Of a stretch of DNA of 34,528 nt, positions 1 to 8,939 are shown in pieces. Each line of letters opens with the position of its first letter. Positions within the stretch are counted from its first letter, which is position 1. The notes beneath the pieces are model-generated. The model saw only the letters and a program-made list of their open reading frames with translations. It ran no database searches and had not been told where the DNA came from. Origin of the DNA: Gammaproteobacteria bacterium (lineage in GTDB: Bacteria; Pseudomonadota; Gammaproteobacteria; Eutrophobiales; Eutrophobiaceae); the NCBI GenBank assembly GCA_021773215.1, contig JAJFKM010000001.1, positions 1 to 34,528 on the forward strand. Direction: 5' to 3'. Made by a program: the position numbers and the translations under genes.

Positions 1-643
1 ACCAACAACGAACACCAAACTCAGCGCCAGAACAACCCGTGATAACTTTATCTTTCATAGGATGTGGAGCGTTGGTGTTGGTATCACCTGCAGCAGGACC
101 GTAACCGATGTCACGACCGTTTTCTGCTTTCCACTTAACACAACCGTCTTTCGCACTTAATGCGACCAAGGTGGTGTCAGCTTGTTGCAGATAGATTTGA
201 CCCATGCTGTAACCTAAACCACGATTTACAATATCGCAGCACATTACAGGTACGGTTTCAGCTTCATCTTGTTGTGGCTCGAAATACCAAACGATTTCAA
301 GCGTATCCAAGCTGATAGCAAAAACGTCATTAGGGAATGAAGAATGGATATACAAAGTATCGCCAGCTAAGCCAGTTGCGCTTGCTGGTAATACGAGTGG
401 TCCACCTTCATGACCTTGTAGACGGCCGGTTGAGAATGTCCAAGCTGTCACTATTTTACTTGCATTGCCCGTGTTGATTTGATTCAACTCGGTATAACGC
501 CAGTTATTGTAGTCACCACCTGGGAAAGCCCAGTAATTAGGATTATCGTTCAGCTTACGAACTTCATCATTCGCAAGTGCTGAGGTAGATAGTCCCAATG
601 CCAATACAGCAATGAGCCATTTCTTTATTAATTGTTTACTCAT
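1..643 (-). CDS. PQQ-dependent methanol/ethanol-family dehydrogenase, N-terminal part (runs off the window)
   Basis: I translated the first 214 residues by hand. They start with a Sec signal peptide ending STSALA before NDEV, so the enzyme is periplasmic. Family features in order: a PGGDYNNWRYTELNQIN tract, WTFSTGRLQGHEGGP, the adjacent-cysteine motif VMCCDIVNRG (the vicinal disulfide that stacks on PQQ) and SGAEFGVR, whose Glu is a ligand of the active-site metal. These are typical of XoxF/MxaF-type eight-bladed propeller dehydrogenases, which oxidise alcohols with PQQ and Ca or a lanthanide and pass electrons to a cytochrome c. The diagnostic lanthanide Asp lies outside the window, so XoxF versus MxaF-like cannot be settled. 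Two extra cysteines flank the metal-ligand loop (GCSGAEFGVRC). A strong AGGAGGAGG ribosome site precedes the ATG. Transcription runs leftward out of the window. Confidence 0.9.
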   Translation of the reverse strand, partial: MSKQLIKKWLIAVLALGLSTSALANDEVRKLNDNPNYWAFPGGDYNNWRYTELNQINTGNASKIVTAWTFSTGRLQGHEGGPLVLPASATGLAGDTLYIHSSFPNDVFAISLDTLEIVWYFEPQQDEAETVPVMCCDIVNRGLGYSMGQIYLQQADTTLVALSAKDGCVKWKAENGRDIGYGPAAGDTNTNAPHPMKDKVITGCSGAEFGVRCW

Positions 644-1264
644 GACCTCCTCCTCTATTTAGTTGATCATGTATCTTGATCTCATTAAATGTAACAAATA
701 ACTATATAACACCTCGAGATCATAAAGTGTTATAGAGTTTTGAAAGCGGTTTTAGTAGCTACCTTGATAACGATAGCGGATTTTATAAGTTTTCTGAAAC
801 CCAAAGGATTGTTCTCTGACATGAGAGTCAGACTTAAGTATTTGGTTAAAATAAATGCAGACAGATGCATACTTATATTTTTGAACCCTACTTGCCAATT
901 CCTTAGGTTATATATATTCAAGATTTAAAATCTAGATATATTTAATTTATTGTTATATGACAGCTTTCAACAAGTGTCGATGAAAGAATCAGAGGAGAGT
1001 TTAGGAAATTTTCCCAATTGGCGCAAGATATTTTTACTATATAAAAAACATATATCTAGACAACATATTAACTATTTTTTTGATCATGTTTCATGCAACA
1101 TATTGCTGCGCCGCAACAGTTATCATAATGGAAGAGTATGTAGAAGTAGTAACAATCTGAACCAGTTTTAATTCTGCATTCCAGAATATCTATTCAAAAA
1201 TACAACTATCTGGATTTGTAGTGGGGCTTTCGCCCCAAACGCTCAAAATATACAGTTATATCGT
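644..1264. other. 621-bp AT-rich gap upstream of the PQQ dehydrogenase
   Basis: I see no convincing gene here; the short open frames have no ribosome site or recognisable sequence. It should hold the promoter and regulatory region of the dehydrogenase. The 10-mer TTGATCATGT occurs twice (663-672 and 1080-1089), and TCTAGATATAT (about 931-941) recurs in inverted orientation at about 1049-1059. A hairpin at 1223-1236 lies at the far end. Confidence 0.5.
1223..1236 (-). terminator. GAAA-tetraloop hairpin after the small secreted-protein gene
   Basis: GGGGC-GAAA-GCCCC on the minus strand, 28 bases past the stop of the 1265-1639 gene. No T run follows, so it may be a weak or Rho-assisted terminator or an mRNA 3'-end stabiliser. 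Confidence 0.4.
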
Positions 1265-1639
1265 CTATTTACTCGTTGGTTTGATCATTTTGACATGCTT
1301 GACCACGATACAGTTTGAATCTGCTTTTTCTCTGACTTTTAATAACTCTTCATATAGTCTTTCGCCGCGTTTATTATCTCTGAATGAAGAACCCTTTTCT
1401 CCTGGCATCTTTTTATTTCTTTCAAAGGTATAACCTTCTTCGTAATCGCTAAATGTCATATTGGCTCTAATATTATCGTATCGACATGTACAGGTATAAA
1501 GATTTTCGTCTGTCTGACCACCCATGTCTGCCATGCAATTCAGGGCATAACGTACAGTTTCCTCTGTAGTATATTCATCCGCCAGTACAGGCATCGCCCC
1601 AAACAGCAGCAAAGATATGCTAATAAGCAGTTTATTCAT
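1265..1639 (-). CDS. Small secreted protein with four conserved-looking cysteines, possibly PQQ-dehydrogenase associated
   Basis: 124 residues with a clear signal peptide (MNKLLISISLLLFGAMPVLA, cleavage before DEYT). The mature part of about 104 residues has four cysteines: one in NCMAD, a CTC pair in LYTCTCRYD, and one near the C terminus in SNCIVV. This suggests one or two disulfides in the periplasm. An AGGAG site nine bases before the ATG supports the start. It lies on the same strand as, and upstream of, the PQQ dehydrogenase. I do not recognise a named family; my impression that similar proteins accompany PQQ alcohol dehydrogenases is recollection and needs a search. It has no CXXCH haem motif, so it is not a cytochrome c. 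Confidence 0.75.
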   Translation of the reverse strand: MNKLLISISLLLFGAMPVLADEYTTEETVRYALNCMADMGGQTDENLYTCTCRYDNIRANMTFSDYEEGYTFERNKKMPGEKGSSFRDNKRGERLYEELLKVREKADSNCIVVKHVKMIKPTSK

Positions 1640-1744
1640 GATTTTTTTCTCCTGGTATTAAAATTAGTTCTGAATCTAAAAATTCTTTTTAAATTATCCA
1701 ATATTTGTGCGGTTAGAGGTATTATCTATTATAAAAGTTGCATA

Positions 1745-3013
1745 TTAGCGAGATAAATATGGTGTAATTATCTTCATTAGCCTTTTTATATTACCTTTAT
1801 TAGATTCTATTACTTCTCGCCCTATTTCTCCTCTGTGATGCCGTTCGTTAGCATCAGCCAAAAGCATACAAACTTCTTGCTTTAGCTGCTGCTCATCTGA
1901 GACACGTATCAGGGCATCTTGTGCTGAGAGTAGTTCAGTTATTTCTGTAAAATTAAACGTATGTGGTCCAGTAATGACTGGCAAACCTAAACTAGCCGGT
2001 TCCATCATGTTTTGCCCGCCTGTTGTTACCAAACTACCACCTACAAATGCTACTTGCGATGCCGCATAATGTAATTGAAGCTCACCTAATGTATCCAGTA
2101 AGTACACAGCATGATCACTTGTAAACGTCTTTTGGTTGCTGCGTTTAACAAAATTTAATGCCCGGTTTTTACAAAGTAATGCAATTTTATCAGATCGCTC
2201 TGGATGACGTGGCGCAATAATCAATATTGCGTCAGAAAATTCTTTCATTATATTAATATGAGCATTCAAGATGATTTCATCTTCACCGTCATGAGTACTC
2301 GCAGCTATCCAAATGGGCCGATTGACAGAAAAGTATCGCTTTAGTGATTGCGCTTGTTCTTTGATACTTGGTGGCACATTGATATCAAACTTCAAGTTCC
2401 CAGTTACGAAAACTTTCTCACGCACCGCACCAAATGAAATAAACCGCTCAGCATCACTGCTTGTTTGCGCAGCAATAATATCGACAAGGCTTAGAGTTTC
2501 TTGCATTAACGTTGACACCAAGCGATATCTTTTTTCCGATTTTTGGCTTAACCGCGCATTGATTATAAGAATTGGTATATTTAAATTCTTACAAGCTTGA
2601 TAAAGATTTGGCCATATTTCAGTTTCCATCGTTATCAAAACTGAAGGTTTAACTACATTGAGAAATTTTTTGACTGAATACGGCAAATCATAGGGCAGAT
2701 AACAATGCCTAACATTATTGCCAAATTGTTTTTCAACGGTAATTGCCCCAGTAGGGGTAACTGTCGTAACCAATAGTAAATGGTTTGGATATTCATCTAG
2801 TACATTATTAATAATGGGGGTCGCAGCATTAACCTCTCCGACGGACACCGCATGGATCCATATGACGGGATCATCTACATTGTTCCAAGACAGGAAACCA
2901 AACCGTTCTTTCCATCTTTGCCTATAAGCAGGATTTTTTGATCCAAGCAAAAAAAGCCTTAATAGGACGACAGGAACGAGCAAGTAAATTATAAAAGTAT
3001 AAAGATATCGCAA
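1745..3013 (-). CDS. waaA: 3-deoxy-D-manno-octulosonic acid (Kdo) transferase
   Basis: 422 residues, close to the usual length of about 425. WaaA (KdtA, family GT30) transfers Kdo from CMP-Kdo to lipid IVA at the inner face of the cytoplasmic membrane, the first step of LPS core assembly. An N-terminal hydrophobic anchor (residues 1-24) is followed by WIHAVSVGE, whose Glu60 corresponds to the catalytic base of the family. The C-terminal nucleotide-sugar half carries the signature MEPASLGLPVITGPHTFNF. It is the third gene of a compact minus-strand run, 27 bases after hldD, so heptose supply and Kdo transfer are probably co-transcribed. One or two Kdo residues added cannot be told from sequence. 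Confidence 0.95.
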   Translation of the reverse strand: MRYLYTFIIYLLVPVVLLRLFLLGSKNPAYRQRWKERFGFLSWNNVDDPVIWIHAVSVGEVNAATPIINNVLDEYPNHLLLVTTVTPTGAITVEKQFGNNVRHCYLPYDLPYSVKKFLNVVKPSVLITMETEIWPNLYQACKNLNIPILIINARLSQKSEKRYRLVSTLMQETLSLVDIIAAQTSSDAERFISFGAVREKVFVTGNLKFDINVPPSIKEQAQSLKRYFSVNRPIWIAASTHDGEDEIILNAHINIMKEFSDAILIIAPRHPERSDKIALLCKNRALNFVKRSNQKTFTSDHAVYLLDTLGELQLHYAASQVAFVGGSLVTTGGQNMMEPASLGLPVITGPHTFNFTEITELLSAQDALIRVSDEQQLKQEVCMLLADANERHHRGEIGREVIESNKGNIKRLMKIITPYLSR

Positions 3014-3040
3014 TTGTTTAAATATTTTTTATATTTAAAT

Positions 3041-3988
3041 TCATTTTGAATTGAGAATACTTAAATATGAATTCACGCCATTTTTTAATGAAGTGAATTC
3101 CTGCTCATATCCAGTAGAACGTAATTTAACTAAATTCGCTTCAGTAAAGCTTTGATAACTTTCCTTCAGGGAATCCGGGAATGGAATATAATTTATTTCA
3201 CCTTTTTTGTGCCAATCAATAACGGCATTAGCTACATTATTAAAACTGTTAGATTGGCCTGTACCAACATTAAATATTCCTGAGACATCGGGCTTATTCA
3301 TAAGCCATAAATTAACGTCAACAACATCATCAACAGATATAAAATCTCTCAGCTGTTCTCCATCAGCATATCCGTGACTGCCCTCAAACAACTTCAACGT
3401 GCCTGTTTCTTTAATTTGATTATTAAAATGATAAATGACGCTCGCCATACTATTTTTATGCGACTCACCAGAACCAAAAACATTAAAATAACGTAAACCT
3501 ACGATTTGTGAGTTTATTTTTGATTTTAAATTTCTAATATAATTATCAAATAACAACTTTGAATATCCATAGACATTGATAGGGCTCTCATGTTCTGGTT
3601 CTTCAATGAATTTTGAATCAATGCCATAAACTGCCGCGCTTGATGCATAAATAAAAGGGAGTTCGCGCTCAAGACAAAAATGCAGAAGTTCTTTTGAATA
3701 GGTGTAATTATTATCCATCATGTATTGCCCATTCCATTCTGTTGTTGTGGAACAAGCACCTTGATGAAAGATAAGTTCAATTTGATCGCACAAACTGCCG
3801 CGTCTTTCTATTAATTGTCTAAATTCTGTCTTATCAAAATAATCAGCAATATTGTTTACAACCAGATTTTCAAATTTTTTCCCATCACTTAGATCATCAA
3901 CAACAATAACATCTTTCCTGCCAAGTTTATTTAACCCAGCCACAAGTTGACTACCTATAAACCCCGCTCCTCCAGTAACAACGATCAT
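3041..3988 (-). CDS. hldD: ADP-L-glycero-D-manno-heptose 6-epimerase
   Basis: 315 residues, an extended short-chain dehydrogenase. HldD converts ADP-D-glycero-D-manno-heptose to the L,D form used by heptosyltransferases in the LPS inner core. The NADP-binding Rossmann motif TGGAGFIG is at residues 5-12, the catalytic Tyr140-x-x-x-Lys144 is in NVYGYSK, and ASSAAVYG precedes it with the usual Ser. RYFNVFGSGE and the RDFISVDDVVDVN segment are typical of HldD. It begins eight bases after hldE, so the two consecutive pathway steps are one transcription unit with waaA following. Confidence 0.96.
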   Translation of the reverse strand: MIVVTGGAGFIGSQLVAGLNKLGRKDVIVVDDLSDGKKFENLVVNNIADYFDKTEFRQLIERRGSLCDQIELIFHQGACSTTTEWNGQYMMDNNYTYSKELLHFCLERELPFIYASSAAVYGIDSKFIEEPEHESPINVYGYSKLLFDNYIRNLKSKINSQIVGLRYFNVFGSGESHKNSMASVIYHFNNQIKETGTLKLFEGSHGYADGEQLRDFISVDDVVDVNLWLMNKPDVSGIFNVGTGQSNSFNNVANAVIDWHKKGEINYIPFPDSLKESYQSFTEANLVKLRSTGYEQEFTSLKNGVNSYLSILNSK

Positions 3989-3996
3989 GATGGCCT

Positions 3997-5424
3997 CTAA
4001 TTATTTTCTATTATTTTTTCTAACATTGATGATGTTGAGCAACCGTCTTCAAAAGGTAAGATGACAACTTCACCACCCGATTTTTTAACACTTGCTGCGC
4101 CAGCAATTTGATCTTCTGTGTAATCGCCACCTTTAACAAGAAAGTCTGGTTGAACTAATGAAATTAGTTTTTCGGGAGTATCTTCATTAAATGCTACAAC
4201 CCAATCAACACAGGCTAAGGCATTTAAAACTGTCATTCTATTTTTTAGTGCATTAATCGGTCTTGAACTGCCTTTTAATTTTTTTACAGAATCATCATCA
4301 TTTATTGCAACTATTAAACGATCTCCCAGAGTTCTTGCTTTTATTAAATAGTTAATGTGTCCTGCATGGAGGATATCAAAACATCCATTGGTCATAACTA
4401 TTTGCTCGCCTTTGCGTTTAGCCCCATTAACCACTTCTAATGCTGAATTGTTATCTAATAAAACCTGCGTTTGGTATTTGCTCGTGCTGGCACTATTCAA
4501 TTCCTCTGCGGAGATTGTCGCTGCTCCAAGTTTTTCTACAACTAGTCCTGCTGCAGTATTAGCTAGGAAAGTTGCTTGTTCCAATTCATAACCAGAAGCT
4601 ATTGCTGCAGCTAACGAGGCTATCACCGTATCTCCAGCGCCCGTAACATCATAGACCTCATGTGTTTGTGCCTTGAGATGCAATGGCTTTTGTTGTTCAC
4701 GAAATAAAGTCATGCCCTTCTCGCCACGAGTCACCAAAATTGCATCCAACTCTAGTTTTTTTCTGAGCTCTTCTGCTTTGCTAATTAGAATTTCATTAGT
4801 CTTGCAATCGCCAACAACCACTTCAAGTTCCTTTAGGTTAGGCGTAATAATACTTGCGCTAGAATAACAACTAAAATCAGACGATTTCGGATCAACTAAA
4901 ACAGTAATATTCTTATCTTTGGCATGTTTAATAAGTGTCTGTACTTTCGTTAAACTTCCTTTTGCATAATCTGATAAAACGACGACATCAACTGATTCGA
5001 GTAGCTGCAAATATTGCTCAATGAGGACACCTGTTTCAGGCGTGTTTGATTCTTCTTCATAGTCGAGTCTGAGTAATTGTTGATGTTGGCTCAGTACACG
5101 TTGTTTTGTAATGGTTTGGAAACCATCCTGATGAATAAAATGACATGACACATTTTTTTCTCCAAGAATTTCTTCCAGTCTTCTTGAGGCTTCATCTTGT
5201 CCCGTTATTCCCAATAGTTGCGTATTTACTCCCAGTGATGAGATGTTTATGGCAACATTGGCAGCACCCCCGGGGCGCTCTTCCATATTTTTTACGCGTA
5301 CAACGGGCACTGGTGCTTCTGGTGAAATCCGGCTGGTATCACCATATATATATTGATCTAGTATAATGTCGCCGACGACTAAGACTTTTGTCGTGCTACT
5401 AGGCTTAAAAACTATTTCTTGCAT
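3997..5424 (-). CDS. hldE: Bifunctional heptose-7-phosphate kinase / heptose-1-phosphate adenylyltransferase
   Basis: 475 residues, the usual length for the fused enzyme. Residues 1 to about 320 are a ribokinase-fold kinase (N-terminal GDIILDQYIYG, PGGAANVAIN, and anion-hole/catalytic GAGD at 262-265) that phosphorylates D-glycero-D-manno-heptose 7-phosphate at C1. Residues about 343-475 are a cytidylyltransferase-like domain (TNGCFDILHAGH with HAGH at 353-356) that transfers AMP to make ADP-heptose. First gene of hldE-hldD-waaA. Its upstream region of about 70 bases is shared with the divergent DUF3108 gene and contains the palindrome GATAATTATC at 5473-5482. Confidence 0.96.
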   Translation of the reverse strand: MQEIVFKPSSTTKVLVVGDIILDQYIYGDTSRISPEAPVPVVRVKNMEERPGGAANVAINISSLGVNTQLLGITGQDEASRRLEEILGEKNVSCHFIHQDGFQTITKQRVLSQHQQLLRLDYEEESNTPETGVLIEQYLQLLESVDVVVLSDYAKGSLTKVQTLIKHAKDKNITVLVDPKSSDFSCYSSASIITPNLKELEVVVGDCKTNEILISKAEELRKKLELDAILVTRGEKGMTLFREQQKPLHLKAQTHEVYDVTGAGDTVIASLAAAIASGYELEQATFLANTAAGLVVEKLGAATISAEELNSASTSKYQTQVLLDNNSALEVVNGAKRKGEQIVMTNGCFDILHAGHINYLIKARTLGDRLIVAINDDDSVKKLKGSSRPINALKNRMTVLNALACVDWVVAFNEDTPEKLISLVQPDFLVKGGDYTEDQIAGAASVKKSGGEVVILPFEDGCSTSSMLEKIIENN

Positions 5425-5494
5425 TACAACTAATACTCTTTACTTTGGTCTAAATAAGAAATTTTAACACACGATAATTATCATAGTATTCAAT

Positions 5495-6226
5495 ATGTTG
5501 GTTAAAAAGCGTCTATTTTTACTTTACTTGCTGTTTTATACATCAATTTGTATTGCAGACAATGAAATTCCGGGTTTTTTTGAGGTGAACTACACTTTAT
5601 ATAGTAACGATATGAAAGTCGGGCTTATGGAACGTCGCTTTTTTCAAAAAGATGATGGCAAATATGCATTTCATTCTGAGAGTAAAACCACCGGTTTTAT
5701 TGCACTTTTCAAAAAGGTCCACGTCCTCGAAGTTAGCAACTGGGACTTAATCGAATCAAACTTCACCCCCCTACACTACACATACAACCGCACCAAAGGG
5801 AAGAAAAGACGCGACGTTGACATTAATTTTAATTGGCAAACAAAACGAATTGTAAATAGTGTCAATGATTCGACATGGCATATGCAAACTCAGCCAGGAG
5901 TCCTTGATAAACTACTCTATCAATTAACGATTATGTCTGATTTAAAATCAGGCACTATTCCAAAAAGTTATTTCATTGCTGATGGAGGCAAAATAAAGGA
6001 ATATCAATTTGAATATCTAGCAGATGAAATAATTAAAACTCCACTAGGCGAATTCAATACCATGAAACTTGCCCGTCATAAATTAAATAGTAAACAAGAG
6101 ACTTATTTGTGGTGCGCTTACGATTTGGACTTTTTGCCCATCAAGGTGATCAATAATGAAAAAGATGACCGTATCTCTACAGCTATTATCAAATCATTAA
6201 AAGGATTAGGCCTTAATACGGAATAA
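5495..6226 (+). CDS. DUF3108 family envelope protein
   Basis: 243 residues with an N-terminal signal peptide (hydrophobic residues about 7-20, then IADNEIPG). The mature part is beta-rich and matches the DUF3108 pattern: YTLYSNDMKVGLMERRF near the start, a YHYTYNR-like strand, a central GVLDKLLYQL and a C-terminal TPLGEFNTMKL followed by a YLWCAYDLDFLPIKV strand. Members are periplasmic or outer-membrane-associated beta-barrel-like proteins of uncertain function. It is transcribed away from hldE, next to LPS genes, and converges on dsbC with a 13-base gap. I assign no specific role. Confidence 0.85.
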   Translation: MLVKKRLFLLYLLFYTSICIADNEIPGFFEVNYTLYSNDMKVGLMERRFFQKDDGKYAFHSESKTTGFIALFKKVHVLEVSNWDLIESNFTPLHYTYNRTKGKKRRDVDINFNWQTKRIVNSVNDSTWHMQTQPGVLDKLLYQLTIMSDLKSGTIPKSYFIADGGKIKEYQFEYLADEIIKTPLGEFNTMKLARHKLNSKQETYLWCAYDLDFLPIKVINNEKDDRISTAIIKSLKGLGLNTE

Positions 6227-6239
6227 TAGTTTTGTACAA

Positions 6240-6947
6240 TTATCGATTGAGCTGTTTAACAATATCATCTGGTGGCATATAGCCAGGAAGCATCCTGCCA
6301 TTTTGTAGATATATTGCTGGAGTCCCACGTACGCCGAGTTTTTGTCCCAAGGCATATTGTTCTGCAACAGGGTCATCACAAGGTTTTGCTTCGACAGGCT
6401 CCCTGTTCTTTGCCGCTGTTAATGCTTTTTGTCTGTCTTTGGCACACCAGACATTACTCATTTCGTGGCCTGCTGCGGAATCAACACCTGCCCTGGGATA
6501 AGCTAAATAACGAACAGATACACCCAACGAGTTCAATTCAGGAACATCAAGATGCAGCTTTCTGCAATAACCACAATCAACATCAGTAAATACATAAATT
6601 GCATCTTGCATATTTTCAGATGAGAACTCGATGTAATCATCTTTCTTAATGTCATCTAAAATACTCACTCTGGCTCCAGCGCGAACGTCTTCTGTTAGAT
6701 TCCGACGTTCTTCAAGATCCAGTATTTCACCTTTAATGACATATTTTCCATCACGTGACATATAAACAATGTCAGATCCAATCACAACTTGATAAAGCCC
6801 ACTGATAGGTGTTGGTGAAATATTGTCTATTTCAACATCCGGAAGCAACCTTGATAAAGCTTTGCTTAGCTCAGCGTCAAGTTCACCTTCGGCTAAAGCT
6901 GAAAATGAAATAAATAAACCTATCAATAAAAACTTACGAAACTGCAT
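6240..6947 (-). CDS. dsbC: Thiol:disulfide interchange protein DsbC
   Basis: 235 residues with a signal peptide ending FSALA. DsbC is the periplasmic V-shaped dimeric isomerase that reshuffles wrong disulfides. The N-terminal dimerisation domain (about 21-85) is followed by a thioredoxin domain with the active site C125-GY-C128, identical to the E. coli CGYC, a cis-Pro loop (RGTPAIYL), and a structural cysteine pair (NVWC, KPCDD). A CAGGAG site five bases before the ATG supports the start. In many gammaproteobacteria dsbC sits by xerD; here the ATPase gene lies between them. It needs reduction by DsbD, not present in this window. Confidence 0.96.
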   Translation of the reverse strand: MQFRKFLLIGLFISFSALAEGELDAELSKALSRLLPDVEIDNISPTPISGLYQVVIGSDIVYMSRDGKYVIKGEILDLEERRNLTEDVRAGARVSILDDIKKDDYIEFSSENMQDAIYVFTDVDCGYCRKLHLDVPELNSLGVSVRYLAYPRAGVDSAAGHEMSNVWCAKDRQKALTAAKNREPVEAKPCDDPVAEQYALGQKLGVRGTPAIYLQNGRMLPGYMPPDDIVKQLNR

Positions 6948-7143
6948 ATAAACTCCTGAACAAAATATTCAACCCTCACTGCTTGTAATAGTAAATATGA
7001 AACACATAAAAATATCAGACCATTATACAGGGCTTCTGTTCCCTTACATTAAAAAGCTTCTTTCAGTTTTAAAATTCGATGTGTCGTTTTTAACGTGATA
7101 AAGTCATAATTAATAAATTAAGTAGTTAAAAACATGGGTTTAG

Positions 7144-8934
7144 ATGAATAACTCTAGCAAAACACAAATATCAGAAGTAAAGCTAACACTTGGTTATATC
7201 CTTGATTTATTGGAAAAAGATGGCCTTATTAACAAACAGCAGCGCATCCAACTTTCTAATGTCAGTGCAGAGCAAACTAAAGTACAAATCCATCCTTTAA
7301 TAGCTATAGCCGAACAAGGCTGGCAAACATCAAACAAACCCAGTTATCCACTCAGTCTTGAAACACTGACAAAATGGCTCGCAGAGAAAGTAAATCAACC
7401 TTATTTGCGCATAGACCCTCTAAAAACTGATATTCAGAAAATCACATCGGTCGTATCTCAAGCCTATGCCGCTAAATTAAAAATACTACCCGTTGAAGTA
7501 AACAAAACAGAGCTCACCATCGCCACATGCGAACCCTTTATAACAGCATGGGAAAGTGAATTAGCGCGCATTGCTAATCTCAAGATTAATCGCGTCATTA
7601 TTAATCCCAGAGATCTTGAGCGTTACCTAATCGAATTTTATGGTGTAAGCAGAACTATTATCGGGGCAATAAAAGAAAAAAGAGATGAGCCGATTGCCCT
7701 GATTCAAAATTTTGAACAATTAGTCAAGGTAGGTACATCAGGAGAACCTGATGCCAATGACCAGCACATTGTTAGTATTGTAGATTGGTTATTACAATTT
7801 GCATTTGAGCAACGTGCCAGTGATATTCATCTTGAGCCACGACGTGAAAAAGGCCGAATACGTTTTCGCATAGACAGTGTCTTACATGTCGTACACGAGC
7901 TACCTATCGTTCTTATGGGAGCTATTACAAGTCGGCTAAAGTCTCTTGGTCGAATGGATGTTACTGATCGCCGCAGACCACAGGATGGAAGAGTTAAAAC
8001 GGTCACGCCCTCTGGCAAAGAAGTTGAGATGCGATTATCAACCATGCCCACTACTTTTGGTGAAAAACTGGTCATCAGAATCTTTGATCCTGAGATGCTG
8101 GTAAAAAGTTACAAGGAACTTGGTTTTACTAATCATGACCAGGCACAACTAATTGAAATGGTGGATAACCCACATGGTATTATTCTAATTACAGGTCCAA
8201 CCGGCTCAGGTAAAACAACTACTTTATATTCAACGCTTAACCAAATCTCCCGTCCAGAAATTAATATCTGCACGATTGAAGATCCTATCGAAATGGTTGA
8301 CCCACAGTTCAATCAAATGCAGGTACAACCCACCATCGGCGTTGATTTTGCATCCGGTGTCAGAACATTACTTAGACAAGACCCCGACATTATAATGATC
8401 GGCGAAATTCGTGATAAGGAAACTGCCGATATTGCCATTCAGGCAGCATTAACCGGTCATCTTGTTTTATCTAGTTTACATACCAATGATGCGCCTTCTG
8501 CAATAACACGCCTGATAGATATAGGCATACAACCTTTTCTATTAAACGCGACTATGCAAGGCGTAATTGCTCAAAGACTATTAAGAACATTATGCGTACA
8601 TTGCAAAGAAATGATCGCAACAGATAAACAAAGTTGGATTGAGTTTTCTCATCCTAATAAATTAAAAATGCCTGCCAAAATTTACAAACCTGTTGGCTGT
8701 GACGAATGTCGCCATACAGGTTATATGGGGCGCACCGCTATCTATGAAATATTAAGAATGAATTCAACGCTGCGAGAAAATGTTTCAGCACAAACAAACC
8801 TGGATACCTTACGTGAGATCGCAATAAAGACGGGTATGCGGTCATTGAAGATTGGAGCAGCACAAAAGGTTGCAGATGGCTTAACTACGCTTGAAGAAGC
8901 ATTTTCAGTACTGCCGCAGCACCATAATTCATAA
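7144..8934 (+). CDS. GspE/PilB-family secretion or pilus assembly ATPase
   Basis: 596 residues. An N-terminal MshEN/T2SSE_N-like region (about 1-170) precedes the hexameric ATPase core. Walker A GPTGSGKTTT starts near residue 351, the Asp box and Walker B run through DPDIIMIGEIRD (about 411-422), and the His box is in TGHLVLSSLHTND. A zinc-binding pair, CVHC (484/487) and CDEC (519/522), lies in the C-terminal domain as in GspE, PilB and MshE. These ATPases power extension of type IV pili or type II pseudopili from the cytoplasm. No other pilus or secretion gene is nearby, so the partner machine is unknown. A five-codon frame (ATG at 7134) overlaps the start, and the ribosome site is weak. 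Confidence 0.9.
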   Translation: MNNSSKTQISEVKLTLGYILDLLEKDGLINKQQRIQLSNVSAEQTKVQIHPLIAIAEQGWQTSNKPSYPLSLETLTKWLAEKVNQPYLRIDPLKTDIQKITSVVSQAYAAKLKILPVEVNKTELTIATCEPFITAWESELARIANLKINRVIINPRDLERYLIEFYGVSRTIIGAIKEKRDEPIALIQNFEQLVKVGTSGEPDANDQHIVSIVDWLLQFAFEQRASDIHLEPRREKGRIRFRIDSVLHVVHELPIVLMGAITSRLKSLGRMDVTDRRRPQDGRVKTVTPSGKEVEMRLSTMPTTFGEKLVIRIFDPEMLVKSYKELGFTNHDQAQLIEMVDNPHGIILITGPTGSGKTTTLYSTLNQISRPEINICTIEDPIEMVDPQFNQMQVQPTIGVDFASGVRTLLRQDPDIIMIGEIRDKETADIAIQAALTGHLVLSSLHTNDAPSAITRLIDIGIQPFLLNATMQGVIAQRLLRTLCVHCKEMIATDKQSWIEFSHPNKLKMPAKIYKPVGCDECRHTGYMGRTAIYEILRMNSTLRENVSAQTNLDTLREIAIKTGMRSLKIGAAQKVADGLTTLEEAFSVLPQHHNS

Positions 8935-8939
8935 TCAGT

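Noticed and set aside
740-1171. Short open frames in the gap before the PQQ dehydrogenase
   Set aside because: They overlap on opposite strands, are AT-driven, lack ribosome sites and show no recognisable sequence.
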